Shown one piece after another: positions 1 to 8,510 of a stretch of 64,000 nt of DNA. Location: assembly GCF_001747405.1 (NCBI RefSeq), contig NZ_CP017305.1:1816001-1880000 (forward strand). Reading direction: 5' to 3'. The notes under the pieces are model-generated. The model was not told the DNA's origin, searched no databases, and saw only the letters and a program-made list of their open reading frames with translations. Each line of letters starts with the position of its first letter. Position 1 is the first letter of the stretch. The translations under genes and the position numbers were made by a program. The DNA comes from Chlorobaculum limnaeum (GTDB lineage Bacteria; Bacteroidota; Chlorobiia; Chlorobiales; Chlorobiaceae).

Positions 1-136
1 AATCGATGCCTTTCAGGTCGGCAGCGCTGAAATCGGCGTGGCTGAGGTCGGGCCGAATTTCGGGCTGGGCTTGCCGCCAGTGGTTCCAGCTTCCGACTCC
101 GGCCCTGAGCCTGTCGAGATGTTTTTTGTCAGCCAT
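1..136 (-). CDS. Pentapeptide-repeat protein, N-terminal part only
   Basis: Only the first 45 codons lie in the window; the rest runs off the left edge. The start is the ATG at 136, 15 bp after the stop of the upstream minus-strand gene, so the two are probably co-transcribed. The peptide has a Trp-Asn-x-Trp-Arg segment, then PDLSHADFSAADLKG. The A(D/N)Lxx periodicity of that stretch is typical of the first coil of a pentapeptide-repeat right-handed beta-helix. The WNxWR lead-in is common in short bacterial pentapeptide proteins of unknown role. Function cannot be said from this fragment. Confidence 0.72.
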   Translation of the reverse strand, partial: MADKKHLDRLRAGVGSWNHWRQAQPEIRPDLSHADFSAADLKGID

Positions 137-151
137 GCGGAATCCGTGCGT

Positions 152-895
152 TCACTGCATGACGACAGCCTTCTCGCCCGCCGTCTTCTGCGTTCTTTCG
201 AGCCAGGCGAGAATGGCGTTGAAGAGCGAGGCGCTGCGAATTACCTGGGTGTAGCTCTCATCGACGGTCATGTCGCGATTTTCCTTCCGGATCTTCAGGC
301 CGAGCTTGCGGGCCGATTCGGCGACGACGGCGATCTCGCGCGCAAGGTCGGCTTCGCTGTTGATAACCGGAGGCCGCATCATGCGCTGGATATAGCCGAT
401 GTTGTTGCGCACGCTGAACTCGATGATGCCGTCATTGATGCTGTGACGCTGCTTGTTGAAGTCGTCGTAGGGGGTGTTGTGCAGCGGCATCGAGAGGTCG
501 CCGCAGTAGTGGGCGCAGTAGACCAGCGGATAGTTCGCGTATTTGCCGCTCTTCTTCATCGTCTGGTAATCCCTGACCGCGCCGATGATCGCACCGTAAA
601 GATGCCCTTCGTCGTCGTTGGTCTGGTTGTAGCGCCCGACCTGCGCCATGACCATCTCCGGCGTGACCGGTTTGTTGGCGTTGTTGTTGTAGTAGTGATT
701 CGGGCTTTCGACCGGGCCGAACATCTCTTTCGACTTGGCCACGTCGGGCGCAGCGGAGCTGTACCAGAGTTCGAACCCGGCGGCTTCGGCAACGGAGAGA
801 TGGGTTTTGTCGTGCCAGGCGTTGGCATCGGGCTGGAACGGCTGCGTGCAGAACAGCGCCGTCACTGCGGCGATTCTAATGGGCAGCAAGCGCAT
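152..895 (-). CDS. Secreted zinc-dependent phospholipase C / S1-P1 nuclease-like protein
   Basis: About 247 residues. The ATG at 895 is preferred over an in-frame upstream start because a GGAGAA ribosome site lies about 9 bases before it and a signal peptide follows immediately. The signal peptide ends Ala-Asn-Ala (24-26), so cleavage would expose Trp27 as the new N terminus. In bacterial phospholipase C and S1/P1 nuclease the N-terminal Trp is itself a zinc ligand. His28/His32, His67, His98, Asp109 and the block HYCGDLSMPLH (His129, Asp133, His139) match the family's trinuclear zinc site, including its HxxxDxxxxxH core. Expected to be exported and to hydrolyse phosphodiesters; phospholipid versus nucleic acid cannot be settled. 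It lies between nadA and the pentapeptide gene. Confidence 0.7.
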   Translation of the reverse strand: MRLLPIRIAAVTALFCTQPFQPDANAWHDKTHLSVAEAAGFELWYSSAAPDVAKSKEMFGPVESPNHYYNNNANKPVTPEMVMAQVGRYNQTNDDEGHLYGAIIGAVRDYQTMKKSGKYANYPLVYCAHYCGDLSMPLHNTPYDDFNKQRHSINDGIIEFSVRNNIGYIQRMMRPPVINSEADLAREIAVVAESARKLGLKIRKENRDMTVDESYTQVIRSASLFNAILAWLERTQKTAGEKAVVMQ

Positions 896-1054
896 GATGA
901 TTTTCTCCGGAAAGGGGTTGGCAAGCGAAACTTCTCTTATGCAAACAAGATACGCAGAAACGGAGAAGAGCGGCAACAGAGGAAGAGCGGACGGGCGGAG
1001 ATTTTGCCGGACTGCAACCCACGTTGGACGGAGCGGCAGCCCGGCGGCGGCAGG

Positions 1055-2023
1055 TCAGGCGGACATTTCGAGCATTCTCTTGATCGACTTCAGCGCCCCT
1101 TCGCGGAGCTGCTCATCGACGGTAATCTCCGGCGAGCGGTTCACCATGCAGAGGTAGAGCTTGTCGAGCGTGTTCTGCTTCATCTGCTTGCAGACACTGC
1201 GCGGGTTGGCAGGGTCTTTCGGTGCGGGAATGAAGGTTTTGCCGGGCGAGCGCTTCTCCATTTCGTAGAGAATACCCGGCTCGGTCGCCACGATGAAGCT
1301 CTGCGAAGAGCTGCTGGCGGTGTAGTTGAGCAGGGCCGAGGTCGAGCCGACGAACGAGGCGTGACGCAGCACCTCCTGGCGGCACTCGGGATGGGCGATC
1401 AGCTCCGCGCCGGGGTGCATCGCCTTGGCCTGGATCATGTAGACTTCGGAGTAAGCCTCATGCACGTAGCAGAAACCCTGCCAGAGCAGCATGTCGCGCC
1501 CCGTCTGCTTCATCACCCACGCGCCGAGGTTGCGGTCGGGGCCAAAGATGATCTGCTGCTCCGGCAGAATCTGCCGCACGATATGCACGGCGTTGGACGA
1601 GGTGCAGATGATGTCCGACAGCTTCTTGATTGCCGCCGTCGAGTTGACGTAGGTGATGGCGATGGCGTCGGGATGCGCCTCGCGGAAGGCGCGAAACTCA
1701 TCCTCTGGGCAGCTGTCAGCCAGCGGGCAGCCCGCGCCCGGATCGGGCATGAGCACCATCTTGCCGGGATTGAGAATCTTGGCGGTCTCGGCCATGAAGT
1801 AGACCCCGGCAAAGACAATCACGTCAGCCGAGGTCTTTTCCGCCGCACGCGCGAGCGCGAGGCTGTCGCCCACGATGTCTGCCGCCTGCTGGATTTCCGG
1901 CAGGGTGTAGTAGTGGGCAAGGACGATGGCGTTCATCTCCTTTTTGAGCGCCTCGACTCTACGAAGCAGCTCTTCGGTCGAAAGGGCCGCCGCCTCTTTC
2001 TGCATATCGGTTGCTGTGGTCAT
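1055..2023 (-). CDS. nadA: Quinolinate synthase A
   Basis: 322 residues, full length. NadA condenses iminoaspartate (made by NadB) with dihydroxyacetone phosphate to quinolinate, the committed step of de novo NAD synthesis, in the cytoplasm. It needs an oxygen-sensitive [4Fe-4S] cluster held by three cysteines. Candidates at the expected spacing are Cys99 (in PGAGCPLADSC), Cys185 (QGFCYVHEAY) and Cys278 (SVCKQM). Triplicated-fold landmarks such as AHYYTLPEIQ, MPDPGAGC and TYVNSTAA are intact. nadB (10680-12275) and nadE (12402-13235) lie within 11 kb but in other units. A hairpin with a T run separates nadA from the GroES-like gene upstream. Confidence 0.96.
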   Translation of the reverse strand: MTTATDMQKEAAALSTEELLRRVEALKKEMNAIVLAHYYTLPEIQQAADIVGDSLALARAAEKTSADVIVFAGVYFMAETAKILNPGKMVLMPDPGAGCPLADSCPEDEFRAFREAHPDAIAITYVNSTAAIKKLSDIICTSSNAVHIVRQILPEQQIIFGPDRNLGAWVMKQTGRDMLLWQGFCYVHEAYSEVYMIQAKAMHPGAELIAHPECRQEVLRHASFVGSTSALLNYTASSSSQSFIVATEPGILYEMEKRSPGKTFIPAPKDPANPRSVCKQMKQNTLDKLYLCMVNRSPEITVDEQLREGALKSIKRMLEMSA

Positions 2024-2046
2024 GTCGGATAGATCGGAAAAAATGA

Positions 2047-2077
2047 ATAAAAAAACTCCTCGACGGTCGAAGAGGAG
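2047..2077 (-). terminator. Rho-independent terminator of the GroES-like gene
   Basis: On the minus strand CTCCTC pairs with GAGGAG (2056-2077) around a short loop and is followed by seven T residues. It lies between the stop of the GroES-like gene (2126) and the nadA start (2023). It should end transcription of the former, or act as an attenuating stop before nadA, whose start is only about 24 bases away. Confidence 0.7.
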
Positions 2078-2125
2078 CGTGAGCCAGACTGAAGGGCGGA
2101 TGAGAATCCACCCCTCTCTGGCGAT

Positions 2126-2521
2126 TCAACCCAGATAGTCTTCCAGGTCGTCGTTCTCCCTGATCAACAGGAGAATGGCCGAATTCGGCACGATCAGGTA
2201 GCGCTCATCCTCGTACTCGATCTCGTAAGCGCTGTTCTGCACGAAGATGGCCAGATCGCCGGTTTTGGCCTGGAGCGGAATGTACTGCGGACTTTCGGCC
2301 CGTTCTTTCCACGGCTCATCGGTATCGGAGGGCGGCCCGACCGGATAGCCCGGCCCGGTCTTGAGGACATAGCCGCTCTGGATCTTGGCCTTCTCCTGAA
2401 TGCCCGGCGGGAGGTAGATGCCGGATTTGGTCGTCTCGTCGAGGGATTTCGGTTTGATCAGCACCCGGTCTCCGACCACGATGAATTTATCCGTGACGTT
2501 TCTGCGTTTGTCAAATAACAT
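2126..2521 (-). CDS. GroES-family (Cpn10-like) paralogue
   Basis: 131 residues from the ATG at 2521; an in-frame TTG at 2533 would add four. The N-terminal part (GDRVLIKPKSLDETTKSGIYLPPG) is a clear Cpn10 beta-barrel start with the mobile-loop position. The middle carries a longer, Pro/Glu-rich stretch (GYPVGPPSDTDEPW, then ESPQYIPLQ) that ordinary GroES lacks. The end (YEDERYLIVPNSAILLLI) matches the GroES C terminus before an acidic tail. True groES, 95 residues, is at 62298. This is probably a lineage-specific GroES-like protein; whether it caps GroEL is unknown. Confidence 0.8.
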   Translation of the reverse strand: MLFDKRRNVTDKFIVVGDRVLIKPKSLDETTKSGIYLPPGIQEKAKIQSGYVLKTGPGYPVGPPSDTDEPWKERAESPQYIPLQAKTGDLAIFVQNSAYEIEYEDERYLIVPNSAILLLIRENDDLEDYLG

Positions 2522-2898
2522 GCGCTGTTGCAATATCTTGGCGTGAATTTCCGTATGCCGGGAAGCCGGATCGGGTCAAACGATCATCGCCGCCGGGTTT
2601 CGCTCGCTTTTCCGCAACCGGCGGTCGTGAAGCTCAAAATCGTCATTTCAGCCCAAAAAGCAAAAAAACGGTTTTCCCTCCGCCGGGTTCGCAACAGCGG
2701 ATCGCCGGAAAAATTCATCGAAGAAAAGCGGGCATATCTGTTATATTTTCGATTCGTATCCTGTATTTTCCAGCCAATGCTCCGGATCGAGACTATACCA
2801 AACAAGATCGCCCTGGCACACTCCCCTGTACCGGTTTACCGCCGGACAAGCAGGCGGCGAGGGCTACGCTCAATGTGTTAACAAGGAAGACAACGGAC
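2522..2898. other. Divergent intergenic region
   Basis: About 375 bases between the minus-strand GroES-like gene and plus-strand mreC. It must hold two divergent promoters. The central part (2640-2760) is A/T-richer than its surroundings. No coding frame with convincing protein character and no RNA gene was seen. Confidence 0.5.
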
Positions 2899-3756
2899 GT
2901 GTCGAGCTTTTTCCGTTTTATCGCCAAGCATACCGCATATCTCTACTTTCTGCTGTATTGCAGTATTTCCATCATGTTCATGCAGCTTCAGCGCAAGGAA
3001 ACGCTCGATGCTATCCGCGAGCGTGGCCTGAGCATCAATGCTGCCATTTCCAGAGAGTTCACCGGCGCTACCGCCATTTTCACGCTGGAGCGCGACAACC
3101 AGCAGCTCTTCCTGCAAAACGCGCGACTGTTCGCCCAGCTCCTTCGCCAGCAGGCGGCGCTTCGTGATGCAAGCGAACTGAACGCCATTCAGGCGAATGC
3201 GCCGCAGTGGACGAGCAGTTATAAAGTCGCTCGCGTGGTTGACCGGAGATTCAGCGCTACCGACAACATGCTCATCATCGACGCGGGTTCGCGCCAGGGT
3301 ATTGCAAGGGATATGGCCGTGCTGACGCCCGACGGACTGGTTGGGCGGGTGATCGACGTGTCGCCGAACTATGCGAAGGTTCTGCCGGTGATCAACCAGA
3401 ACTTCATGGTCAGCGTGGTTTCCGACAGCACCCTCACCAGCGGCCTGCTCGCCTGGCGAAACGGCAACGAACGTCTGGCAAGAATGGAACACGTGCCCGT
3501 CAGCAGCAGGCTCCTGAAAGGTGAACGGCTGACGACCTCCGGTTACAGCACCTTCGCCACCCGTGGCATTCCGGTGGGCCAGGTCATTCGCATATCGAAA
3601 GGCAAGCTCTTTTACAACATCGATGTACGGCTGTCGGTCGATTTTTCCTCTTTGTCCTGGGTACTCGTGTCAACGGCAAAGCCGTCGATGGAAAAAATCG
3701 AGCTGATGGAGTCACCAGACGTTCCGGAAAAAGGAGAGTCAACGGAACACCGATGA
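2899..3756 (+). CDS. mreC: Rod shape-determining protein MreC
   Basis: 285 residues from the GTG at 2899, which has an AAGGAAG ribosome site about 9 bases upstream. An in-frame GTG at 2875 would add eight residues but lacks such a site. One N-terminal membrane segment (FIAKHTAYLYFLLYCSIS) is followed by a periplasmic coiled coil (LERDNQQLFLQNARL) and the two MreC beta barrels (GSRQGIARDMAVLTPDGLVG, then GLLAWRN). MreC organises the elongasome with MreD and PBP2. The following mreD and mrdA genes support this; mreB is not adjacent here. Confidence 0.93.
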   Translation: MSSFFRFIAKHTAYLYFLLYCSISIMFMQLQRKETLDAIRERGLSINAAISREFTGATAIFTLERDNQQLFLQNARLFAQLLRQQAALRDASELNAIQANAPQWTSSYKVARVVDRRFSATDNMLIIDAGSRQGIARDMAVLTPDGLVGRVIDVSPNYAKVLPVINQNFMVSVVSDSTLTSGLLAWRNGNERLARMEHVPVSSRLLKGERLTTSGYSTFATRGIPVGQVIRISKGKLFYNIDVRLSVDFSSLSWVLVSTAKPSMEKIELMESPDVPEKGESTEHR

Positions 3757-3796
3757 CTCGGCAATCACAGGCAACAAACAGACAATCAGCCCTGAC

Positions 3797-4285
3797 TTGA
3801 AAAAATATTTTCTCTATATAGCTATGGTGGTCGTCCTGGCTTTCGTGCAGCGCTTCCTCGTTTCGAAGCTGCTCATCCTGCACACTGCTCCCGACATCAT
3901 GGCCATCTTCATCGCCTTCATCTCCGTGACGGTAGGCCAGAGAACCGGCACCAACTACGGCTTCGGAGCCGGACTTATCACCGGAATCCTTTCGGGCAAC
4001 CTCGGCTTGTCAGCTCTTGTCGGCACCGTGCAGGGATTCGCGTCGGGATTCTTCCACGTGCCCGAAGAGAGCCACGCGACCTCGGTCAAGAAAAAGCGTA
4101 ATTTCTATGCCGCCTCGGTGACCGCGCTCATCGCCGGATACCTGTTGCAGTCGATTTTTTCCGATCCGCTCGCCCTTCCCCTCTATGTCAGAATCCCGGA
4201 GGCAGTCATCATTGGCACCCTCGTGAGCATGGTGCTGGCCGTGCTCGTCTATCACTTCGTCCTGAAAAAAATGCTGAAGGATTGA
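3797..4285 (+). CDS. mreD: Rod shape-determining membrane protein MreD
   Basis: 162 residues with about five hydrophobic segments, matching the usual MreD size and topology; position between mreC and mrdA fixes the assignment. The start is uncertain. The longest frame opens with TTG at 3797, and the first in-frame ATG is 3824, inside the first membrane helix; neither has a good ribosome site. An ATG overlaps the mreC stop (3753) in another frame and gives a 15-codon peptide ending at 3800, right at the TTG. This could be a coupling leader, or mark a small indel in the mreD 5' end. Confidence 0.82.
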   Translation: MKKYFLYIAMVVVLAFVQRFLVSKLLILHTAPDIMAIFIAFISVTVGQRTGTNYGFGAGLITGILSGNLGLSALVGTVQGFASGFFHVPEESHATSVKKKRNFYAASVTALIAGYLLQSIFSDPLALPLYVRIPEAVIIGTLVSMVLAVLVYHFVLKKMLKD

Positions 4286-4288
4286 GCC

Positions 4289-6199
4289 ATGGATGATTTT
4301 CAGCGCGGAATCAAGCTGACCATATTCCTCATCGCCGCCGTTTTCCTCTTTTTTACCGGTCGTCTCTTCTGGCTTCAGATTGTCGATCATGACTCCATCG
4401 GGTCGAGATCGGGGAGCATTCGCAGAATCTGGGAGCAAGCGCCGAGAGGCCATTTTATCGACAGGAATGGCGTGACCGTTCTCGAAAACCGGGCACTCTA
4501 CACCCTCAAGATCATCCCCTCCGAACTGCGAGAGTCAAGCGTCCCCTACCTGGCTTACCTGCTCGAAATTCCGGTCGAGGAGCTGAAAGCGAAAATCGCC
4601 GAGGCTAAAGAGTACAGTCCGTTTGCCGTTTCGACCGTTTACCGCGATCTGAACGAGTTCGTCGTGGCCCGCATCAGCGAGAACCTCTGGCGCTTGCCCG
4701 GCGTAATCATCGAAATCGAGGACAAGCGAAAATACAGCGACCTGTTTCGCGGAACCCACCTCTTCGGCTATCTGCGCAACGTGAACAAGGCGCAGCTCGA
4801 CACGCTGGCCGAAAAGGGCTACACGCCGGATGACAAGATCGGTTTCACCGGCCTCGAACGCTTTTACGAAGAGGTGCTGCGGGGTGACAAGGGCGCGCGT
4901 TACGAACTGGTCAATCCGCTCGGAATGCTGGTCGGAAAGTACAACGAGGGCAAGAGCGACGTACCGTCGATAAAGGGCAACGACCTCTACCTCACCGTTG
5001 ACGCGGAGCTTCAGCAGCTCGCCGAAAATCTGCTCCGGGCGACGGGCAAATCAGGCGCGGTGGTGGCCATCGACCCCTCGGACGGCGGCATACTGGCGCT
5101 GTGCAGCGAGCCCGATTTCGATCTCGACATCCTCAACGGCAAGACCCGCAAAAAGGAGTGGGCCGAAATCGCCCTTTCGCCGCAGAAGCCGCTCTTCAAC
5201 CGCGCCGTCCAGGCCGCCTACCCGCCCGGCTCCACCTACAAGATGGTGCTCGCGATTGCCGGACTCGAAGAGGGCATCATCAAACCCGAAGACACCATTC
5301 TCTGCACCGGAGGCTGGACTTACGGAGGGCGCACCTTCCACTGCCACGGCGGCCACGCTCACGGAACCGTCAATCTCAAGAAAGCGATCATCGAGTCGTG
5401 CAACATCTACTTCTACCAGCTCATGCTCAAGGTCGGCCTCCAGAAGTGGAACGAATACGGCAAGATGTTCGGATTCGGTCAGCGCGAGGGGATCGACCTG
5501 CCCGGCGAGCGGCGCGGTCTGTTGCCTGATGCGGCTTACTACGACCGCCGGTACGGAAAGAACCGGTGGACGAAAGGCTATCTGGTGAGCCTCTCCATCG
5601 GCCAGGGCGAACTTGGCGCGACGCCCCTGCAACTGGCCAACTACACGGCGACGCTGGCCAACAACGGCGTGTGGCATGAGCCACACCTGATCCGGGGATA
5701 CCGCGACACGCGCACCGGCATCTATGTGCCGATGCAGCACGAATCGCGCACCTTGCCGGTTTCGAAACAGACCTTCGACATCATCAAGGAGGGAATGCAG
5801 GGCGTGGTGATGCAGGGCACCGGCACTATGGCGCAGGTGCCGGGGGTGACGGTGGCGGGCAAAACCGGCACATCGCAGAACCCGCACGGCAAGGATCACG
5901 CCTGGTTCATCTGCTTCGCGCCGGTCGAGAACCCGAAGATCGCCATCGCGGTGCTGGTGGAGAACGCCGGTTTCGGCGGCAGCATCTCCGCCCCGATCGC
6001 GCGGGAAATGATCAACTACTACATCAACGAGAAGAACAAGCCAAAAACCGAAGCGTCAGCAATCAAGGCCGTCGCCAAGGTCAAAGCGATCAACGATTCA
6101 CTGAATACGAAACCTCCCGCCGCAGAAAACTCCGCTGCGGGAGCGGTAACCGATTCGACCAGCACCGCGCCACCAGCCGCGGAGGAGAGCACCGACTGA
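4289..6199 (+). CDS. mrdA: Penicillin-binding protein 2, elongation-specific transpeptidase
   Basis: 636 residues. A short cytoplasmic start and one membrane anchor (FLIAAVFLFFTGRLFWLQI) precede the PBP dimerisation domain and the transpeptidase domain. The catalytic triad motifs are complete: SxxK at Ser315 (PPGSTYKM), SxN at 370-372 (SCN) and KTG at 525-527 (KTGTSQ). It cross-links lateral-wall peptidoglycan as part of the MreCD elongasome. The gene starts 3 bp after mreD and its stop overlaps the next start by one base. A low-complexity Ala/Ser/Thr/Pro tail of about 50 residues follows the domain. rodA, often next, is absent here. Confidence 0.95.
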   Translation: MDDFQRGIKLTIFLIAAVFLFFTGRLFWLQIVDHDSIGSRSGSIRRIWEQAPRGHFIDRNGVTVLENRALYTLKIIPSELRESSVPYLAYLLEIPVEELKAKIAEAKEYSPFAVSTVYRDLNEFVVARISENLWRLPGVIIEIEDKRKYSDLFRGTHLFGYLRNVNKAQLDTLAEKGYTPDDKIGFTGLERFYEEVLRGDKGARYELVNPLGMLVGKYNEGKSDVPSIKGNDLYLTVDAELQQLAENLLRATGKSGAVVAIDPSDGGILALCSEPDFDLDILNGKTRKKEWAEIALSPQKPLFNRAVQAAYPPGSTYKMVLAIAGLEEGIIKPEDTILCTGGWTYGGRTFHCHGGHAHGTVNLKKAIIESCNIYFYQLMLKVGLQKWNEYGKMFGFGQREGIDLPGERRGLLPDAAYYDRRYGKNRWTKGYLVSLSIGQGELGATPLQLANYTATLANNGVWHEPHLIRGYRDTRTGIYVPMQHESRTLPVSKQTFDIIKEGMQGVVMQGTGTMAQVPGVTVAGKTGTSQNPHGKDHAWFICFAPVENPKIAIAVLVENAGFGGSISAPIAREMINYYINEKNKPKTEASAIKAVAKVKAINDSLNTKPPAAENSAAGAVTDSTSTAPPAAEESTD

Positions 6200-7677
6200 T
6201 GAACTTCAAAAGCGAACCGGCGGCCATCGCGGGGTTCCTCGAAGATACGAGCAACCTGAAAAACGGCTGGACGCCCGGCGTCTTCTTCCCCGAAACGCCG
6301 GAGGAGATCGCATCGCTGTTGCGTGACGCGGCGGCGGAGGGGCGGCGCTACACCATCGCGGGCAACGGCACCGGCACCACGGGGGCGCGGATTCCCTTCG
6401 GCGACCACGTCATTTCGATGCAGAAGCTCGACCGCATCGGCGAGGTCGAGGTGGCGGGCGACGGTCGGGCGATGCTGCGCGTGCAGGGCGGAGCGCTGTT
6501 GCAGGATGTTCAGGCGAAAGCCGCGGCGGCTGGCTGGTTCTACCCGCCCGATCCGACCGAAAAAACCTGCTTTATCGGTAGCACCATCTCGAACAACTCC
6601 AGCGGCTCGCGCTCGCTCAGGTACGGCCCGACGCGCAACCACGTGCAGGCGCTGACAATCGCGCTGCCGCAGGGCGATTTGCTTGAGATCGAGCGCGGCC
6701 AGCACTTCGCGGACGCGGATGGGCGATTCAGACTCGACCTGCCGATTGCCGGTCACGTAACGTTCCGGCGACCGGACTACGCGATACCGGCCACCTCGAA
6801 GCACAACGCGGGCTACTGGTCAAAGCCGGGCATGGACTTGCTCGACCTCTTCATCGGCTCGGAGGGCACGCTCGGCGTCATCGTCGAAGCCACGCTCGTG
6901 CTGCGCCCTGCGCCAGAGCGGGTGATCGCCTGCCTCGCCTGGTTCGGGAGCGAGGAGGAGCTGCTCGATTTTGTCCGGCAGGCCCGAGCCGGAAATGGCG
7001 GCGTGAGTCCGCGAGCGCTCGAACTCTTCGACCGGCGGGCGCTGGAGTTTCTCCGGCAGCGCTACAGCGAAATACCGGCGGAGACGGCTGGCGCGATCTA
7101 CTTCGAGGAGGAGAGCACCGCCGACGCCGAGGACGCTTGCCTCGAAGCGTGGCTCGGGCTGATGGAGCGATACGGCTCGCCGGTCGAGAAGAGCTGGGCG
7201 GCGCTCGACAGCGAGGGATTGCAAAGGCTTCGCGACTTCCGGCATCAACTGCCGGTGCTGGTCAACGAGTGGCTCAGCCGCCAGTCGGAGAGCAAGGTGA
7301 GCACCGACATGGCACTGCCCGACGAGCGCTTCGCCGAGCTGTTCCGCCTCTACCGCGACGCCTGCGACCGAGAAGGATTCACCTACATCATCTTCGGCCA
7401 CATCGGCAATGCGCACCTGCACCTGAACATTTTGCCGCGCAACCGCAAGGAGTTCGAGCGTGCCAAAAAGCTCTACCGCCAGCTCGTCGCCAAAGTGCTT
7501 GCGATGGGTGGAACCCTCTCGGCGGAACACGGCATCGGCAAGCTCAAGAGCGAATATCTGGTGCAGATGTACAGCAAGGATGGAATCATGGAAATGGTGC
7601 GCGTAAAAAAAGCGCTCGACCCTTATCTTGTGCTCAACATCGGGAATGTGATTCCGGTAGAGTATTATCAGGAGTAG
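6199..7677 (+). CDS. FAD-linked oxidase (GlcD / D-lactate dehydrogenase type)
   Basis: 492 residues. The PCMH-type FAD-binding domain occupies roughly residues 45-225 (GNGTGTTGARIPFG, IGSTISNNSSGSRSLRYGPT, GSEGTLGVI). The C-terminal FAD-oxidase domain follows (FGHIGNAHLHLNILPRN; GGTLSAEHGIGKLK). Such enzymes oxidise 2-hydroxy acids such as D-lactate or glycolate, passing electrons to quinone or a partner protein. No iron-sulfur partner gene is adjacent, so the acceptor is unknown. The ATG shares one base with the mrdA stop (TGATG), implying translational coupling although the functions are unrelated. Confidence 0.88.
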   Translation: MNFKSEPAAIAGFLEDTSNLKNGWTPGVFFPETPEEIASLLRDAAAEGRRYTIAGNGTGTTGARIPFGDHVISMQKLDRIGEVEVAGDGRAMLRVQGGALLQDVQAKAAAAGWFYPPDPTEKTCFIGSTISNNSSGSRSLRYGPTRNHVQALTIALPQGDLLEIERGQHFADADGRFRLDLPIAGHVTFRRPDYAIPATSKHNAGYWSKPGMDLLDLFIGSEGTLGVIVEATLVLRPAPERVIACLAWFGSEEELLDFVRQARAGNGGVSPRALELFDRRALEFLRQRYSEIPAETAGAIYFEEESTADAEDACLEAWLGLMERYGSPVEKSWAALDSEGLQRLRDFRHQLPVLVNEWLSRQSESKVSTDMALPDERFAELFRLYRDACDREGFTYIIFGHIGNAHLHLNILPRNRKEFERAKKLYRQLVAKVLAMGGTLSAEHGIGKLKSEYLVQMYSKDGIMEMVRVKKALDPYLVLNIGNVIPVEYYQE

Positions 7678-7692
7678 GCACTCAAACTCTTG

Positions 7693-7808
7693 AACATTTG
7701 CCCCGGACTTTAGTCCGGGGATTATGGATAAAGCAAAATTAATAAGGGCTTTAGCCCAATCTCTTGATTTTGGCAATAGTTGTAATCGGTTGTTGCCGGA
7801 GTAATAAC
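7693..7808. repeat. REP-like palindromic repeat, copy 1
   Basis: About 115 bases. It holds a 20-base hairpin at 7701-7720 (CCCCGGACT/AGTCCGGGG arms), a second short palindrome (GGGCTTTAGCCC, 7746-7757), and an end TTGCCGGAGTAATAAC. A second copy in the same orientation lies at 8511-8625, so the pair flanks smpB. Confidence 0.8.
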
Positions 7809-7830
7809 AAGAGATGTAAGAGACACGTCA

Positions 7831-7897
7831 CCCCGGTCTGAAGACCGGGGCAATGATAAATGCAAGAGTATTGAGTGTCCGAAGGGTTAAAACCCTT
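7831..7897. repeat. Two further short palindromes of the same style
   Basis: CCCCGGTCTGAAGACCGGGG (7831-7850) is a self-complementary relative of the 7701-7720 hairpin. GAAGGGTTAAAACCCTTC (about 7881-7898) is another perfect short palindrome. Both sit in the non-coding gap before smpB and look like units of one dispersed repeat family. Confidence 0.7.
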
Positions 7898-8009
7898 CTG
7901 AATGTAAACGTGGCTTCTGTGCACCAGCCGCCGCTTCCGACACAACCGAGGATCATGATAACCGTTTTTGAGACGCCATTAGTGAACACGAAACCCGAGA
8001 GATAATCAG

Positions 8010-8486
8010 TTGGCAAAAAAGCAACAAGGCAAACCGGAGTACGTCACGGCGATCAGCAATCGCAAGGCGCGGTTCGAGTTCGAGATTTTCGACACCTTCG
8101 AGGCGGGCATCGAATTGCTCGGCAGCGAGGTGAAGTCCGTGCGCCTCGGCAAGGCGAGCCTCAGCGAGAGCTACGCCATGATCCACCACGGCCAGGTGTG
8201 GCTCGAAAACATGCAGATCACCCCCTACGAGCACAACACGCTCGACGAACTCGAACCCAAGCGCTCGCGCCGCCTGCTCCTGCACAAGGCGGAGATCATG
8301 CGCCTGCAATCGAAGATCAGCGAGAAGGGGCTGACCCTCATTCCGCTCAAGGCATACTTCAACAAGCGCGGCGTGCTGAAAATCGAACTCGGCCTCGCCC
8401 GTGGCAAAAAGCTCTACGACAAGCGCGAGACCATCAAGAATCGTGACGCCGAACGGCAGTTGCAGCAGCTCAAAAAACAGTATTAA
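8010..8486 (+). CDS. smpB: SsrA (tmRNA)-binding protein SmpB
   Basis: 158 residues, normal length. SmpB binds tmRNA and loads it on stalled ribosomes for trans-translation. Visible family blocks are [39 protein letters not shown], the ring of basic residues [13 protein letters not shown], and the Lys/Arg-rich flexible tail ([19 protein letters not shown]). The start is a TTG at 8010 with only a weak GAGAG upstream; no ATG fits the conserved N terminus. The ssrA gene is not in the window. Repeat copies lie on both sides. Confidence 0.96.
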   Translation: MAKKQQGKPEYVTAISNRKARFEFEIFDTFEAGIELLGSEVKSVRLGKASLSESYAMIHHGQVWLENMQITPYEHNTLDELEPKRSRRLLLHKAEIMRLQSKISEKGLTLIPLKAYFNKRGVLKIELGLARGKKLYDKRETIKNRDAERQLQQLKKQY

Positions 8487-8510
8487 TTAACCTGACCATT
8501 ATCAGTATCA

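Noticed and set aside
38-2032. 664-codon open frame on the plus strand
   Set aside because: It is antisense to nadA and the phospholipase-like gene, both of which have clear family motifs; the frame has the His/Val/Arg-rich composition of a GC-rich shadow.
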